From: Acanthaster planci
Taxonomy: Eukaryota; Echinodermata; Asteroidea; Valvatida; Acanthasteridae
DNA: 64,000 nucleotides
Direction of reading: 5' to 3'
Assembly (NCBI RefSeq): GCF_001949145.1
Contig: NW_019091387.1
Coordinates: 860,267-924,266 of the forward strand
The position numbers were made by a program, and so were the translations under genes. Position 1 is the stretch's first letter; each line of letters opens with the position of its first letter. Below, in pieces: positions 30,901-42,090 of this stretch. The notes below the pieces were generated by a model that made no database searches, was not told the DNA's origin, and saw only the letters and a program-made list of their open reading frames with translations.

Positions 30901-33900
30901 CTAAGTGGTAGATAAGAAAGCTAAACTGCATGAGTGTCCTTAAAAATTCACTCATCTGGTAAAACCTTGAAAGAAACAGGAACTGGGACATATATTCTTT
31001 ACAGCGAGCAGAGGTATGTCAGACAGTCACAACCAGATATAAATCGAGACTGAAGAAATAAGCAGTTTCATGTTCCAGTGTCTCAACGTGCACAAATTAA
31101 CAGTAGCGTCTGGCTTGTGCACTATTTTGACATGTGAACGCGAAATCACACAATTTGTCTACCTGAAAATGCTTCATTAAGAGTGTGCTTATGCGACCAC
31201 TTCTGCTTACCATTTCTCTCCGAAGAATTTCACCCACGTATTCACGTCATTCGGAAACTGCTGGACTTTTAACTCCGGTGAGACCCAGGACGAGAAGGAA
31301 ATAAGTGTATTAAACCAAATCCAACCTGGAAGCGGCAACGGCTTGACAATGGTCATTAACATCCAACAGGTTAGTAATATATCCAACAGGTCAGTTATTA
31401 AGCGTAGATGATCTGGTTTTCAAAGAGGGTCACCTGATGAGATCGCTATTTTAAGAGACACTGACTTAAATATTCTTGGATGTCTACAGTAGGCCTATGT
31501 GAAGAGGAAAAATTAAGATCAAGCGCGAATTAAACCGTAGTCGTTCGGGTCTATCAGCTAGGCCAAATTGGTCTCGCGTTACATTAAAATTATAATGTTA
31601 TAGGGCAGCGCTGGTATTTTATGGACAACAGGGTGTTCTCTCGAGGGAAAAATTTAAACCATCAAAGACCTACTACGCAAAAAAAATCTGCTGAGAAAAA
31701 GTGACTCAGCTGCCATTTGGGCGTACAATAAACATTTCCCTGGGCTGATTACCAGAAAATTTTTTCATATAGCTCAATTTACAAAGATTTTCTGCTTGTT
31801 TGAGCATTTCTATAATATTGGGACCAGACTCATGACAATAAGTTACTGAAGCATAGTGCGGCTTGAAAGATCAGCTGCACAATGAAGACATTAAACATGG
31901 GAGAGCCGATGGCATACAAGGGCGCCTCAGGCAGCTGCCAAATGACCCACATCAACTCACGTTAGAAGTGGGAGGGAAACCCCCGAGATGAAATGCTGGG
32001 TAAAACCCAACGAATCAGATAGAGACTGAACACCCAATCCTTGTGTGGACCGAGCCGGGAATCGAACCTGGGCTGCTGGGGTGAAAGGCGAGGAAAGAAC
32101 TTTTTCACCCAACGGATCCTCTTCAATTGCAAGTTATATAGCAGATTGCACGTCCTTGTGTGTGTGTCTGTTAACCTATTAGAGCAACAGGACGGCGACG
32201 CCGGTACGGGTACATCACTGCGCTATACACACACTGTGNGTTTTGTACACAGTTGTCAATCGGGGACCCTCTGTCAATCGGGGACCTTATTGTCCTCTAT
32301 TGTTCATGGTCCCCAATTGAATGCAGAAACAAACCCACACACACACGGAGTGCCTATGTTACTACTGGCGAGTTCTCAATAGACCAACTGCGCCCTCTAA
32401 GTCACGTGACTTATAGTGGTTATCAAATATCAGCAAACACAGCGTCCACCAAAAGTAAAGTGTTTCATAAGTATCTTGCATGTATTAGAAAAAAATAAAA
32501 TCGAAGGTAGGTACCGTACTGATGTGCTTGGTATTACATACCGGTATCGTAACTCGGTTATATTGTTTGTGAACAACACTCAAAACACACGTTGCTATGG
32601 GGTTAATACCCACCATAGGTTACTTGCTTTAGTGGGCGCAATCAGTCTTTTTGTGCGCATACAAATCATCGCCATAATTGAACGTACCCACAAAATCATA
32701 TTTTACATATTCTATACTTTTAGACGCGAAAACATCACTGAGACGCTGTCAAATCACTCTGAGGTATAATTACTCCATCGTAACCGCGCCACTCATCTTA
32801 GACGAAAAAGCATGACAGCAAACATATTTTATGATAAAACATTGACCAACCTCATGACATTGCTGCAGCGTCTTGGTATAAACCATGCAGCGAGTTAAGA
32901 CCTGGTGGTGTGGCATAGAGCTGCGATCGCATTACTGGCAGAGCGGATGTAACCAATGATCAACCGAAGACCACTGAATAAGCTGCCACAGCCAGCAATA
33001 ATAAACATCCTCATCTCTAAAAATCAGACAAATACTCGAACGTTTCTCAGGTGTTCAGCACACACATCGAATTAAAGCCTTTTGTTCCATCCGTTTAATT
33101 TTGTCGATGTTTCCATCGATAAGTCAGATAGTCGAAAAGACCATCATCATTTTGAAAGCGAAAGCCCACATTTCATCGCAAAAATAGAGCCCTTACGAAT
33201 GCTCCATTTTGTCCAAATGTCTCAGAAATTCAAGCTGTGTCTGTCATTTCCACCCTTCTTATTTTTAGCAAACACTCCTGTCCACCTTCAACAGACTAAA
33301 AAGTGTCCTGGTAACAGAGACGTTAAGGCCAGGTCATGCAAATTATAACCTGGCCTGCGCAGGCAATTATGAGCCAACCTGAAATACCAGACCACACAAA
33401 AACAAGGCCTACTTCAATTGACTCCTAAAACATAAGCTCATCATTACGAATAAGGTTTCGAAGAGTGCGCTGTGACTGTCAAGCCATCACGTCGACAGAA
33501 AAAAACGGTCATCAACGTCGAGGGCATTCACACTGTTTGCAAATCTTTCTTACAATGTTGTAAATTAGTATAAATGCAGCAAAACTGTCAACTGGCATTT
33601 TGAATTCATTAAGTCAGGAAATCACATTTACGGTTTATCACTATACACACCTGAATTTGGTGCATTTTACATCACAAACACCTTCACTAATAGTTTGATG
33701 GAGAAGGGGAGACCATTTTACGAAACTATGCGGGGATCTTCGTTCTTTTAATTATAGGCAGAATACACCGAACCAGTACAAAACGGCAATTTAGAGGCCG
33801 GATTGAAGGTTTTGGTCCACGATCAAGAGACGCCGCCCTCTGTCGACTCAGAAGGATTTGCCATCGCCCCTGGAGTCCACGCGTTCGTTGGTTTACGTAA

Positions 33901-36900
33901 AATAGAGGTGCGTCTCTGTGAGTCATTTTGGTACCTACCAGCAGCACTGAAAATATGCCCATCCCTCTTCATGAAAAAGGTTGGCCCTCATAGAGACGTG
34001 GTGGTGCATCTGCGCAAGCCGCCCACAAATTGTGTTCGCACAATGATTACGACAGCTGACCTTAATAGTTTGCCACTACCCAACATGTCCATAATGAAAT
34101 GAGTCTGTCGTGGCTCTTCTGTTATGATTGAAATTCAGATTTTAAAAGTTAAAACGGCCACATAGCAGGATTATATTAATCGTATTGCTGTTTTTGGTGG
34201 CGCCGACGTTCGGTAACCTCTCGTCAAATTTGGTATACACACTTCACTCACTTTGAAATCGAAACTTATCGGTGGAAGAAATTCACCGTTTTCTCGAACT
34301 GCGGAAAACAGCTCCAACATCACTTCATTCAACAGGATGCAATATCGCACGAAAACCAAAACCAGTGGTTGTGAGGGCTTGTATAGAGGGTTTGCACGGC
34401 TGCCATTTGGCAGGGCAGTACTTTTGTTTCACAGGGTGTGCGCAAAGGAGGTTTCCCTGTGGAACAAAAGAGCCGCCCTGCAAGATGGCTGCCATGCAAA
34501 GCCTCTATATGATGGTATGAGCCAGCTTTGCAACCGAAGCCCGATCTTCCCATTTATCCTTTTGTCCCTCCCAAGAGAAATACTTCCTAGAGCAAATGTG
34601 TGACATTTTACTGTGTGAACTCTTTTGGCAGTATGAAAACCTCGAATATCCGTGGGGGGAATGTGATAAATCGAGGCGTCTGTTACACTATGACAAATAC
34701 ACACTTCCTGGTTGTGACATTGAGTGTCGAGCCGAGAGGATCTACGAGCGATGCCAGTGCAAACTTGTCAGGTAATGTCGGAAGTCAATGGTTCAGTCCA
34801 ACGAAACAAACGAAACAAAACAAAGTCAAGGCAAACGAAGCCAGGCCAAGCGTTTGGGTTCGCTTTTGGGCCGGTTCATACTTCAGGCGAACGTGAAAGC
34901 GAAGCAAATTGACGTCACTAAAACATTTACAGAAAAACTCGCTGGAGTTGGAATGTGTTCAGTGTGCCTTTGCAAATTTGCAGCCGGCAAATTTGATCAA
35001 ACGTCAGGCCTTGGCTTTCACATCAAGTATAAGCTGGCCTTCAAGGTGTGTTACCACGAATGCATAGTCGACTAAGATTTATAGGGTCTGCTCATTGACT
35101 TCAAAGTTGTGTTTTTCCTACAAGTGGTTGCTAAAACTATGGTTGGCCGTCGGTACAAAATAAAAGAATAATTCATAAAGGGTTTGAAATCCCGTGTAGA
35201 TATCACACCACCAGATATAAATACATGTACCGCTGAATTCTAAGAGAAAATACAACCTTATTTAAACATCAATGAGACAATGTCCATTTTGAAAGAATTG
35301 AAGATAAAATCGAAAACCAAACCACAAGGCAATATCTTTGCAAACTTTGGCCGCCCATATAATTTGTAGGCAAAATGAGGGTGGTCTATACACTTTACCG
35401 AAAAAAAAATTTGGCAATATCGTGTACAGGTCTTTGAATAATACTACGTGTTCCACATTCGTAGCAAGGTAAAAATATTAACGATCACAGTGTCATCAGA
35501 ATTCTATTATCTATAATGACAAGGCGGATCCTATTTGAGTATTTTTGAGTTATGAGTATTTATAACTATTTTCATTGTCAAATTTTCAGGCATCCCGGCG
35601 ATGAAACAGAATGCTCTCCATTACAAGTCAAGAAGTGCGCCACACCAGTCCTAGGTACTGGCATAATGCTAGTCTCGTTTCCAGCCAACTTGGCACCTCC
35701 CACCCTAATAACCTCGTGTCACCTAATCATTTATGGGTATTTAGCCTTTTAACGTAGTTGATTGAATCGAACGGTTGAATTTAAAGCTAGTAGTACTCGA
35801 GGTAATATCAACCAGGAAAAAGAGTAAGAGTTGTATTAAAGGACAGATATATATACTGTCATAAGTTCATTAACCCTAACAGTCCTCAATCCTTCACCTG
35901 TTGGAGGACTGAGGACTGTTAGGGTTAAAGATCAGAGCACATAGTTAGGTCACTCAGGTCAGTAAAGTCTGGTCCCTTGTGACTTGACATACATGTTTCA
36001 TGTCGAAACGTTAGCGAGTGGGGAGGAAACCCTTGACAATCATATAAGAGGGGATCTCTTTTCCAAAAAGGCTCTTACGAGCACCCATGTCTATACTGAA
36101 GATACAAATTTGGTCTCTGTATATCTAGACACTTCGGGCACATTATCAACGAAGAAAGGTTAAGAAACATAAACCCGAAGTTCCCAATTTATGGTTTTTC
36201 TTTCTTTTCAAGCAAAACTCAAGACTGGCGAGGTAGAGGGCTGCGGCTGTCCCGTGCCCTGCAACTACAGCGAATTCCGGACCTCACTGTCCATGGCGAC
36301 CTTGCCCAGCAACAACCTGCTGGTCGATTTGTGGAAGCTATACGGAGGAGATGACAGCGTTAATTACACCTTCGATGAGACACTAAGATATATCCGGTGA
36401 GTCTGGAGACATCAGGATGGAAATGCCTTATGCATATTTGTACCAACCAAAATTAAACCTTCTTTCGTAACCCTTATCACTCTTAACCAAATGATGACTG
36501 GAATATTCTTGTTGGTGTTTTAGGATTCACAAACCCAATTAACAGATTGACTAATATGTTTAACTGAATGGAACGTGATGGTTAATCGATAAATATGGAG
36601 ACACCAACCTCAACATTAAAATGCTGTACCAACTTGCTTTCCCGACAAACGTGAGGGTTGAATAAAGGAGAGACAGGTATCTGACAGTATTTGCTAAACA
36701 ATCGTATAGTGTGATTTGACAATCAGAATTCGATGTCATTACTGTGGTGGCACAACGCTCGTGGACAGGTGTTATGCGCACATGCCGTCTCAACCAATAG
36801 GGCGTGGTGATTTGCAAAATGCACGCGCGCGTCATGCTGAAGAATTTGGGAGTGTACGGTGCCATCGCAGTTATGGGGTCTAATTGGATTTATATACAGA

Positions 36901-39800
36901 CATTTGTATCTGTTCATGCCGAACAGCATGGTGTCGAAAGGGTTCTCAACAAATCCACTGATTTACATACATCAATAACATAAAGCACGCTGAAATCACT
37001 TTATATACCATTCACAAATACCTCAGAAAGTCTCCCTATTCAACAACGTTCAACTTGACCGTGTATTAATATTTGATAATGCCCGTTGCAGAAGTGAAAA
37101 TGCCCGCTGCGTAAATCACCCGCTGGCACCTGGATACGAGACAATTTGATCGATTTTGATTGGTCAAGAGTCTGGGTGTGTGCAGCTGGCCACGCGCGCG
37201 CAAAGCCCATATAAGGAAGTTCTTTTAGACAACTTGTACGAGGAATATACCACAAAATGGACGAAGGTGTTGGGGAAATTGTAAGAAAAACTCTAAAGCA
37301 AAATCCTTGGAAATCCATCGTATTGACTTCTTTTGACTAAAAAGGTATTTATGAGTGGGAATAAATATATGCAGCTCGTCTCGTCCAGTCTCCTAAGCCC
37401 GTTTTAATAGTAATTACTGAAAGACCTGATAATACTGTTTATCTTCAGGCAAATTTGAAATCTGAATTCTGATTGGTCGTTCCATGGCAACAAGCAGTGT
37501 GATATATAACTTTGTCATACTTCTGTGTTGGATACTGTCCGTTTATTGGCCCAGAACGATCACATGACAGGGCGACATATCCGCATATCACACTCACCGT
37601 GAGACATTTCACTCTAGACTACCGATGGTGCGTGCCGCACACACGTACACACACAAACAAAAGAGCTTCGGGAAGTTCGAGACGAACATTTGCTATCCTT
37701 CCGTCAGTTTTACGTGGCACCCACGATACGTTTTGTGCATAGGCTACCAAGGAATTCGATCAATGATTGCGATCGTATAACAGACTCGTTCCCGTCCCCG
37801 CAGCGTATAAGGTAATGCAGATACCACTAACCAGACTATATAAATGCACTCACTGGTACCCGCACTAGTTTCACATGAGAGTTTACGCAACTAACGAAAG
37901 TGAGGGGACAGTGCATTTGCAAATGATATCGTTTACGTCTGTTACGTTAATTGTATAGTTTTACAGTAGGCCCATCGTCTTCTGAAATACAGAGCTTGTT
38001 TCTTTTGATAAATTCCTGAAGACAGAGGTATCGCCGAGGACGCTATGCGTGCCCACGGGTGTTCAAGACGTCATATCCCAAACCACAGCGGTCAACAATT
38101 GTTCAGTATTGCACGGTTCATATCAACCCCACGTATTGCGCTGTTCTAATTAACCGCATTACGTTAAAAGCAAAACGCACAACTGCAAAATCTAATTCAA
38201 AGGTGGTGAGTTTGCGCGCATAGGCCCTGATAACATATTTACTCTTCAAGTTTGCTTGAAGATAAATTCGTTATCACGCTCATGGAACAAGGAAAAATGT
38301 TCGGCCTCGTGATATAGAGTACCGAAGTGTCTACGCCAGGCGTACAAGTGTGTGTGTAAAAGGCATTAGAGCGAGAATCAGCGCGTGAACCAACACGCGA
38401 ACGTACTCCATTCGTTTGCACTACACTTTCTAGATCACAGTGACGTCACACTTCTGTACTCTATACGAGACACAGACGCACTCCGTAAATCTGCGTTCCA
38501 CTCGCGCTCGTGTGATAACTAGTAGCATACATACAAAACACTGTTAATATTCTCCACGAGCACTGTGCCATTCTCCGTGCTCTAAGGAGCTATGGAAAAA
38601 AAACTCAATCCACTTTGTTTCTCCCACCACGTATACAGGGATAACTGGATCTTTCTGGATGTTTACTACGAGTCTCTCAACTTCGAGAAATACGTGCAAT
38701 CCGAGGCAATCACCCTATCGGCTTTGATAAGTAAGTTCAGAACCAAAAATGTAAAGGAAGTTTTAGTAAACCACAGCCCTAGTCAGAAACCCTGACCACA
38801 AACCCTTTCCTATCCGTAACCAATCACATAAACTAGCCCATTAAAAACCACCACTCAGTCAAAATGATTCTTTTTATCGAATTTCTGTTATTGGCCGAAT
38901 AATGCATGTCATACAATGCGGACCACTGAGGGTGACAAAGTCCATTGCCATCAACCGAATCTGGATGACAGTTGAGAGCAAAAGCAAAATTGTTGGAGCA
39001 AAATTCATCAGCACCGCATTTTTGTTTTCGAGAAAGGTGTAAATTTGGGTTCCATAGAGATAATGTGCATCGATGAGAGCAGGTTTCGCGCCGCTTCGTC
39101 TTGCTTTTCGTTTTCACGAGGAGACAAATTAAACTTTTCTATTTATACTAAATTTACCTTGCACCTGGCACGCGCACAGGCAACAGCACAAGCGTTGCTG
39201 ATAACGTTCTCTTCGATTTAGAGTTTCACGGAAGGACGTTTTTTTCGTAGATAACTTATCTGTTATGGCAGTCAAGCTATGATGACGAGACAGAATCATT
39301 TCAAGTGTTTATACATTCGAGCACTTAACTTACTTAATCGACTCTTGAAGTTGATTTTTACTAGTTCTGTGTTGTACCATGAAAACGGTATAGAGAAATC
39401 TTGAAAGTATCTCAAAGCAAACGAAAGATAGAAGTGCACAAATCAAATAGAAAGTATACAAACGTAAGATAGTGTTTATAACAGTTTCACTTTTCAAAAG
39501 CTTGGAAAAATACCAGCATGGTCCCCTGCAGAAAGAAACACTCTAGAGGAAATGTTAAAGTAGACGTGGGAATAATGCCTTCTTTTTTTGGACTTTTCGC
39601 CGTGCTTCGTAGGCGACATCGGCGGTCAGATGGGCCTCTTCCTGGGCGCCAGCTTCATTACCATCACCGAGATCCTACACTATCTGGGTCGCAAGGCGGG
39701 CCTTTGGGTAACTAGCCGCTCCCGCCCGCACGCTAACCAATCAAAGGTTCGACCAGGGAATGAAACCGTGGCTATCTCAGACTTGTCCTCGCCTCACTGA
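27701..39800 (+). CDS. Gene C: ASIC-like DEG/ENaC cation channel subunit, 9 exons, 492 aa
   Basis: Third channel, with the longest introns of the four. Exons: 27701-27972, 28978-29221, 31226-31369, 33758-33907, 34632-34771, 35590-35654, 36213-36396, 38639-38730, 39613-39800. Open to TGA 39798-39800. Seen: His-Gly at residues 23-24, TM1 about 37-55, FPAVTICNFNR at 81-91, acidic run ADYDYDTYDDEEPDA around 112-126, exon 3 FTSFGNCWTFNSG, Cys blocks, DIGGQMGLFLGAS with GAS at 442-444, and a tail ending SDLSSPH. ATG has A at -3. It pairs with gene D: the TM1 half of exon 1 differs from D at only two of 190 bases, whereas exons 3-5 are well diverged. Introns hold SINE-like, MITE and dispersed repeat units. 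Intron 3 has a duplicated donor, which is described separately. Confidence 0.93.
28481..28668 (+). repeat. Dispersed repeat R1, copy 2, gene C intron 1
   Basis: Matches the R1 order given for 8510-8692 (GTTGGTAGCGATGCGACTGC, AAAGAAGCCTCTGTTGCTAG, CTCTCTTGGTGCAGCT). The repeat may extend to about 28720, where TTGTTCCAGAG follows. Confidence 0.65.
28978..29221 (+). CDS. Gene C exon 2 (finger region with acidic insert)
   Basis: The acceptor is atccccag and the donor GGACAG/gtgaaa, 81 codons. Encodes YRSSALTEDDK, the D/Y/E-rich run, then VTLRTGFQMDEETLLDCKW and NSC. Confidence 0.91.
31226..31369 (+). CDS. Gene C exon 3 (palm/beta-ball core)
   Basis: The acceptor is ccgaag, weaker than in A and B; donor CAACAG/gttagt. 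Encodes NFTHVFTSFGNCWTFNSG and GSGNGLTMVINIQQ. The same ATCCAACAGGT string recurs 20 bp downstream. Confidence 0.89.
31361..31400 (+). repeat. 20-bp tandem duplication across the gene C exon 3 donor
   Basis: ATCCAACAGGTTAGTAATAT is followed directly by ATCCAACAGGTCAGTTATTA, so CAG/GT donors occur at 31370 and 31390. The second would add 20 nt and break the frame. Confidence 0.7.
31895..32110 (-). mobile_element. Probable tRNA-derived SINE in gene C intron 3
   Basis: The minus strand carries a box B-like GGTTCGATTCCCGGCTCGG (complement about 32050-32068), followed by a ...GGGTTTTACCC...GGGGGTTTCCCTCCC... body typical of some marine invertebrate SINEs. Box A is poor, so it is decayed or only SINE-like. 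Confidence 0.4.
32258..32290 (+). repeat. Tandem duplication of a 16-bp unit, gene C intron 3
   Basis: CTGTCAATCGGGGACC-type word present twice back to back. An ambiguous base (N) lies just upstream at 32239, the only one noticed in the window. Confidence 0.6.
33758..33907 (+). CDS. Gene C exon 4 (GLK block)
   Basis: Acceptor attatag, chosen over gcag four bases downstream because only the former keeps the frame. 50 codons, same length as gene D. Encodes AEYTEPVQNGNLEAGLKVLV and the block EGFAIAPGVHAFVGLRKIE. Confidence 0.89.
34382..34509. mobile_element. MITE family M2, copy 1, gene C intron 4
   Basis: A 128-bp hairpin. The left arm TATAGAGGGTTTGCA... and the right arm ...TGCAAAGCCTCTATA form inverted repeats of about 55 bp with moderate mismatch. 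Both arms include a CTTTTGTTYCACAGGG-type word. Confidence 0.7.
34632..34771 (+). CDS. Gene C exon 5 (Cys-rich)
   Basis: The acceptor is ttggcag and the donor GTCAG/gtaatg. Encodes YENLEYPWGECDKSRRL, then PGCDIECRAERIYERCQCKL. Confidence 0.9.
35111..35386 (+). repeat. Dispersed repeat R2, copy 2, gene C intron 5
   Basis: Same order of words as 5561-5762 (GTTGCTAAAACTATGGTTGG ... CAAACTTTGGCCGCCCATAT ... AAAATGAGGGTGG), with about 75 bp of extra DNA in the middle. Confidence 0.55.
35590..35654 (+). CDS. Gene C exon 6 (HPGD block)
   Basis: 65 nt after aattttcag, donor CTAG/gtactg. Encodes HPGDETECSPLQVKKCATPVL. Confidence 0.88.
35871..35927. repeat. Perfect 18-bp inverted repeat hairpin with telomere-like words
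   Basis: TAACCCTAACAGTCCTCA at 35871-35888 is exactly complementary to TGAGGACTGTTAGGGTTA at 35910-35927, with a 21-bp loop. Located in gene C intron 6. Confidence 0.8.
36213..36396 (+). CDS. Gene C exon 7 (thumb region)
   Basis: The acceptor is ttttcaag and the donor ATCCG/gtgagt. Encodes CGCPVPCNYSEFRTSLSMAT then LPSNN. An 82-bp core differs from gene D at four bases. Confidence 0.89.
36711..36848 (-). repeat. Dispersed repeat R3, copy 2, gene C intron 7
   Basis: The minus strand carries CATGACGCGCGCGTGCATTT, CCTGTCCACGAGCGTTGTGC, CACAGTAATG and GATTGTCAAAT. Opposite orientation to copy 1. Confidence 0.5.
38229..38275. repeat. 47-bp palindrome in gene C intron 7
   Basis: GATAAC...CTTCAAG and CTTGAAG...GTTATC pair with few mismatches. 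A related half (CTGATAATACTGTTTATCTT) begins near 37419, so both may be ends of one element of about 850 bp. Confidence 0.45.
38639..38730 (+). CDS. Gene C exon 8
   Basis: 92 nt after tatacag, donor ATAA/gtaagt. Encodes DNWIFLDVYYESLNFEKYVQ then SEAITLSALIS. Confidence 0.88.
39613..39800 (+). CDS. Gene C exon 9 (pore, TM2, tail)
   Basis: The acceptor is cttcgtag. Encodes DIGGQMGLFLGASFITITEI, TM2 and a tail of about 35 residues; TGA at 39798-39800. Met replaces Leu in GGQ(L/M)G, as in vertebrate ASICs. Confidence 0.92.
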
Positions 39801-40408
39801 CTGCATACCCCTCTGTGTTAACTTTGGGGCATGGGAACAAACTCAAAACAAAATATCTGTTTACAAATGTCTCTATTTCCAGACTTAAATACTTTGCCCT
39901 GAAATAACACTATTTGAAATATCGATATTTCTTTATTCTGAATGGAGATATTTCTCTCCAATGAGAACAGATCGTCTTGATAAAACTGTCTATAACAGAA
40001 ATATATTTATTTCTGATAAACAATATTTATTTCCTAATCTCTCCCTTGATATATCTCTTCAGATATATATCTATGGACAGGGATCTACATATAGAGATTT
40101 CTCTATTTCATTTCTGGTCCGCGTTTTCGCAGGTATTAAAATTTAAGATAAAAAAAGTGAGAGGTGCGTGTTGCGTTTTCGTCCTTTCCCTTCCTGTTTA
40201 AATCATGATACCGACACTCCACATACAACATGGTTTCACAGGTCCTCGTTGCGGGGCTTGCTGTATGAGTACACAGCGTCCCACGCGGCAGTCCGCAAAT
40301 TCTGGCATCATCATCTATTTGGAGTTTTGACTCGCTATAATTAAGAACACCACGCCAGACATTGACATTTCTGTTAAGACAGTCAGTTACGCTGCAAAAA
40401 AATTAAAA

Positions 40409-40414
40409 AATAAA
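40409..40414 (+). promoter_or_regulatory. Candidate polyadenylation signal of gene C
   Basis: AATAAA about 610 bp after the gene C stop, within an A-rich run. This is weaker than the other cases. Confidence 0.22.
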
Positions 40415-41571
40415 TAAAAACTGTACATCTCTTTTTCTGAAATAAACATCTCTATTTGATCTAAATTTGATATCTCTAGGTAGGTAGATTTTGATATCTG
40501 TATTAGAAATAGAGACCTTTTCAGTAATAAATTCATAATTATGCACGCACGCGCACGAATGGCCGTGGCGGCAAGAAGTGGGTGTGGGCCATTGAAACGG
40601 TACAGGGATGCGAATTTGATGATAAGTTTCTCTCAGGTTTTCTGGCCTTGTTAAGTTTTTTCTACAGTCTCATTATATCGTTTTTGCTATTAGCTTCTAA
40701 TCTAAGCGGAAGTTTCAGTGCTCTGTCAAAAGACTTTACAATCTTGATTATCCTGTGCGCACAAGATCGCCGTTTCTTAGTATGGCCCCCTTCCATCTTA
40801 AGTAGTACAAATTACATCATTAGTGCTCTTCGAGCCAACCTGTCCATTTGTGAACACGTACCGATGTTCAATGTACATGTACTGTACGTACATAGCTTAC
40901 CATTGAACTTGGTAATAGCTCAGAGTGCTACCGACAGAAATGGTATCCAGATGTTACGTTTGGGGTTGTACGACAAGACAATGTGCAGATCCCAAAGAGA
41001 AAGGGATCTAGTTCATCAGATTTCCCAAGAGCAGAAAGCAGCGAATCGAATAGGTAATGAAGTCGTATTGTGTTATTTATAATACAAAGATGGCCATGCA
41101 CTCGGCCGACGTACATTTTAATAAGCAGAGTACGAGATGAACTGATTAACTTTAGGGCAGCCTACAAACCAATGCAATTTTCACCATATTTCTGCAAACG
41201 TGTGTCATTTACAATACCGGTAGTTGCTAACATAAAGTCGGTGTTCTGATTTTCCTGGTGGTCAGTTCAGTAATTCAGCTGGTAGTAATAGTTAGGAAAA
41301 TATTGCCAAACCTTTTTTGGGGGGGTCAATTTGCTCTCAGTTTTTACTGAAAAGGAGTAAAGTTATCATGTCTTTACAAATATTTATGTTTAAGTCTGCA
41401 AACTGATAGTAACTATAATAGTGCTTAACTTTTGGGCCAGCAGATTACTCGATCATGATAATTCATAACGGGTACGTTTCTGCTGTCCGAATGCAATTAC
41501 ATATATTAGTTATCATTTCAATTTTTCAGGAGTTACGGCCTTTTGATGCCCAATGTGTGGAAGCACTGTCT

Positions 41572-42090
41572 GTGCATATGTAATAATTGGGAGTCGAGTT
41601 AGATGACCAGCTGAAATTTGGTGCCAGTGTGAAAGCTAAGTACAATAAATTACAACAGTGTTTGTTCTTCCTACATAAACTCAAGTATTTTGATGTTGAC
41701 AGGACGGCACTCCAAATGTTTTATTACACCGTAGTACAGAGTATTCTCACTTTTTGTCTAATTTGTTTCCCATGATGGAAATATGAGGGCCCATGATTAA
41801 AGCAAGCTAAATAGAAATGTTAACCATCGGGCAGATCTATCGGTCTATAGCAACAGTCTCCTGAGGCACTGTACAGATATCCCACGTGCAATGAAACAGA
41901 AATTGTTCTGTCAGACTCCATCATCGGCTTCATGCCAAATTTCAGAACAGTTCGAGAAGTATTCGCTTTCTTCAAGGAAGGATCAGAACACAGCGCTACG
42001 GTGACTCATTTGTTCCCGCACCGCTGGAACGAGGAACTGCTGTGGAATAAGTCCCTTCCGCTGAACTATGATTCCATTAATAATTATCAT
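41572..42090 (+). pseudogene. LINE (non-LTR) reverse-transcriptase C-terminal fragment
   Basis: 41587-41775 reads LGVELDDQLKFGASVKAKYN, then LQQCLFFLHKLKYFDVDRTA, FYYTVVQSILTF. This is the region just after the catalytic core in non-LTR reverse transcriptases (YLG..ID..L.F....Y.K..QRL.FLRKLR.F.V....L..FY.S...S.LTF). A stop ends it, and the following about 300 bp read like a damaged LINE terminus (SFVP/LFP...RWNE) in shifting frames. Clade (L2/CR1-like versus RTE-like) is uncertain. Lies between genes C and D. Confidence 0.55.

Noticed and set aside
40582-41082. Open frame of 166 aa on the + strand between genes C and D
   Set aside because: Among the longest single frames apart from the GPCR, but with no recognisable motif, no splice-site logic and composition like the surrounding AT-rich DNA. 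Not called as a gene.
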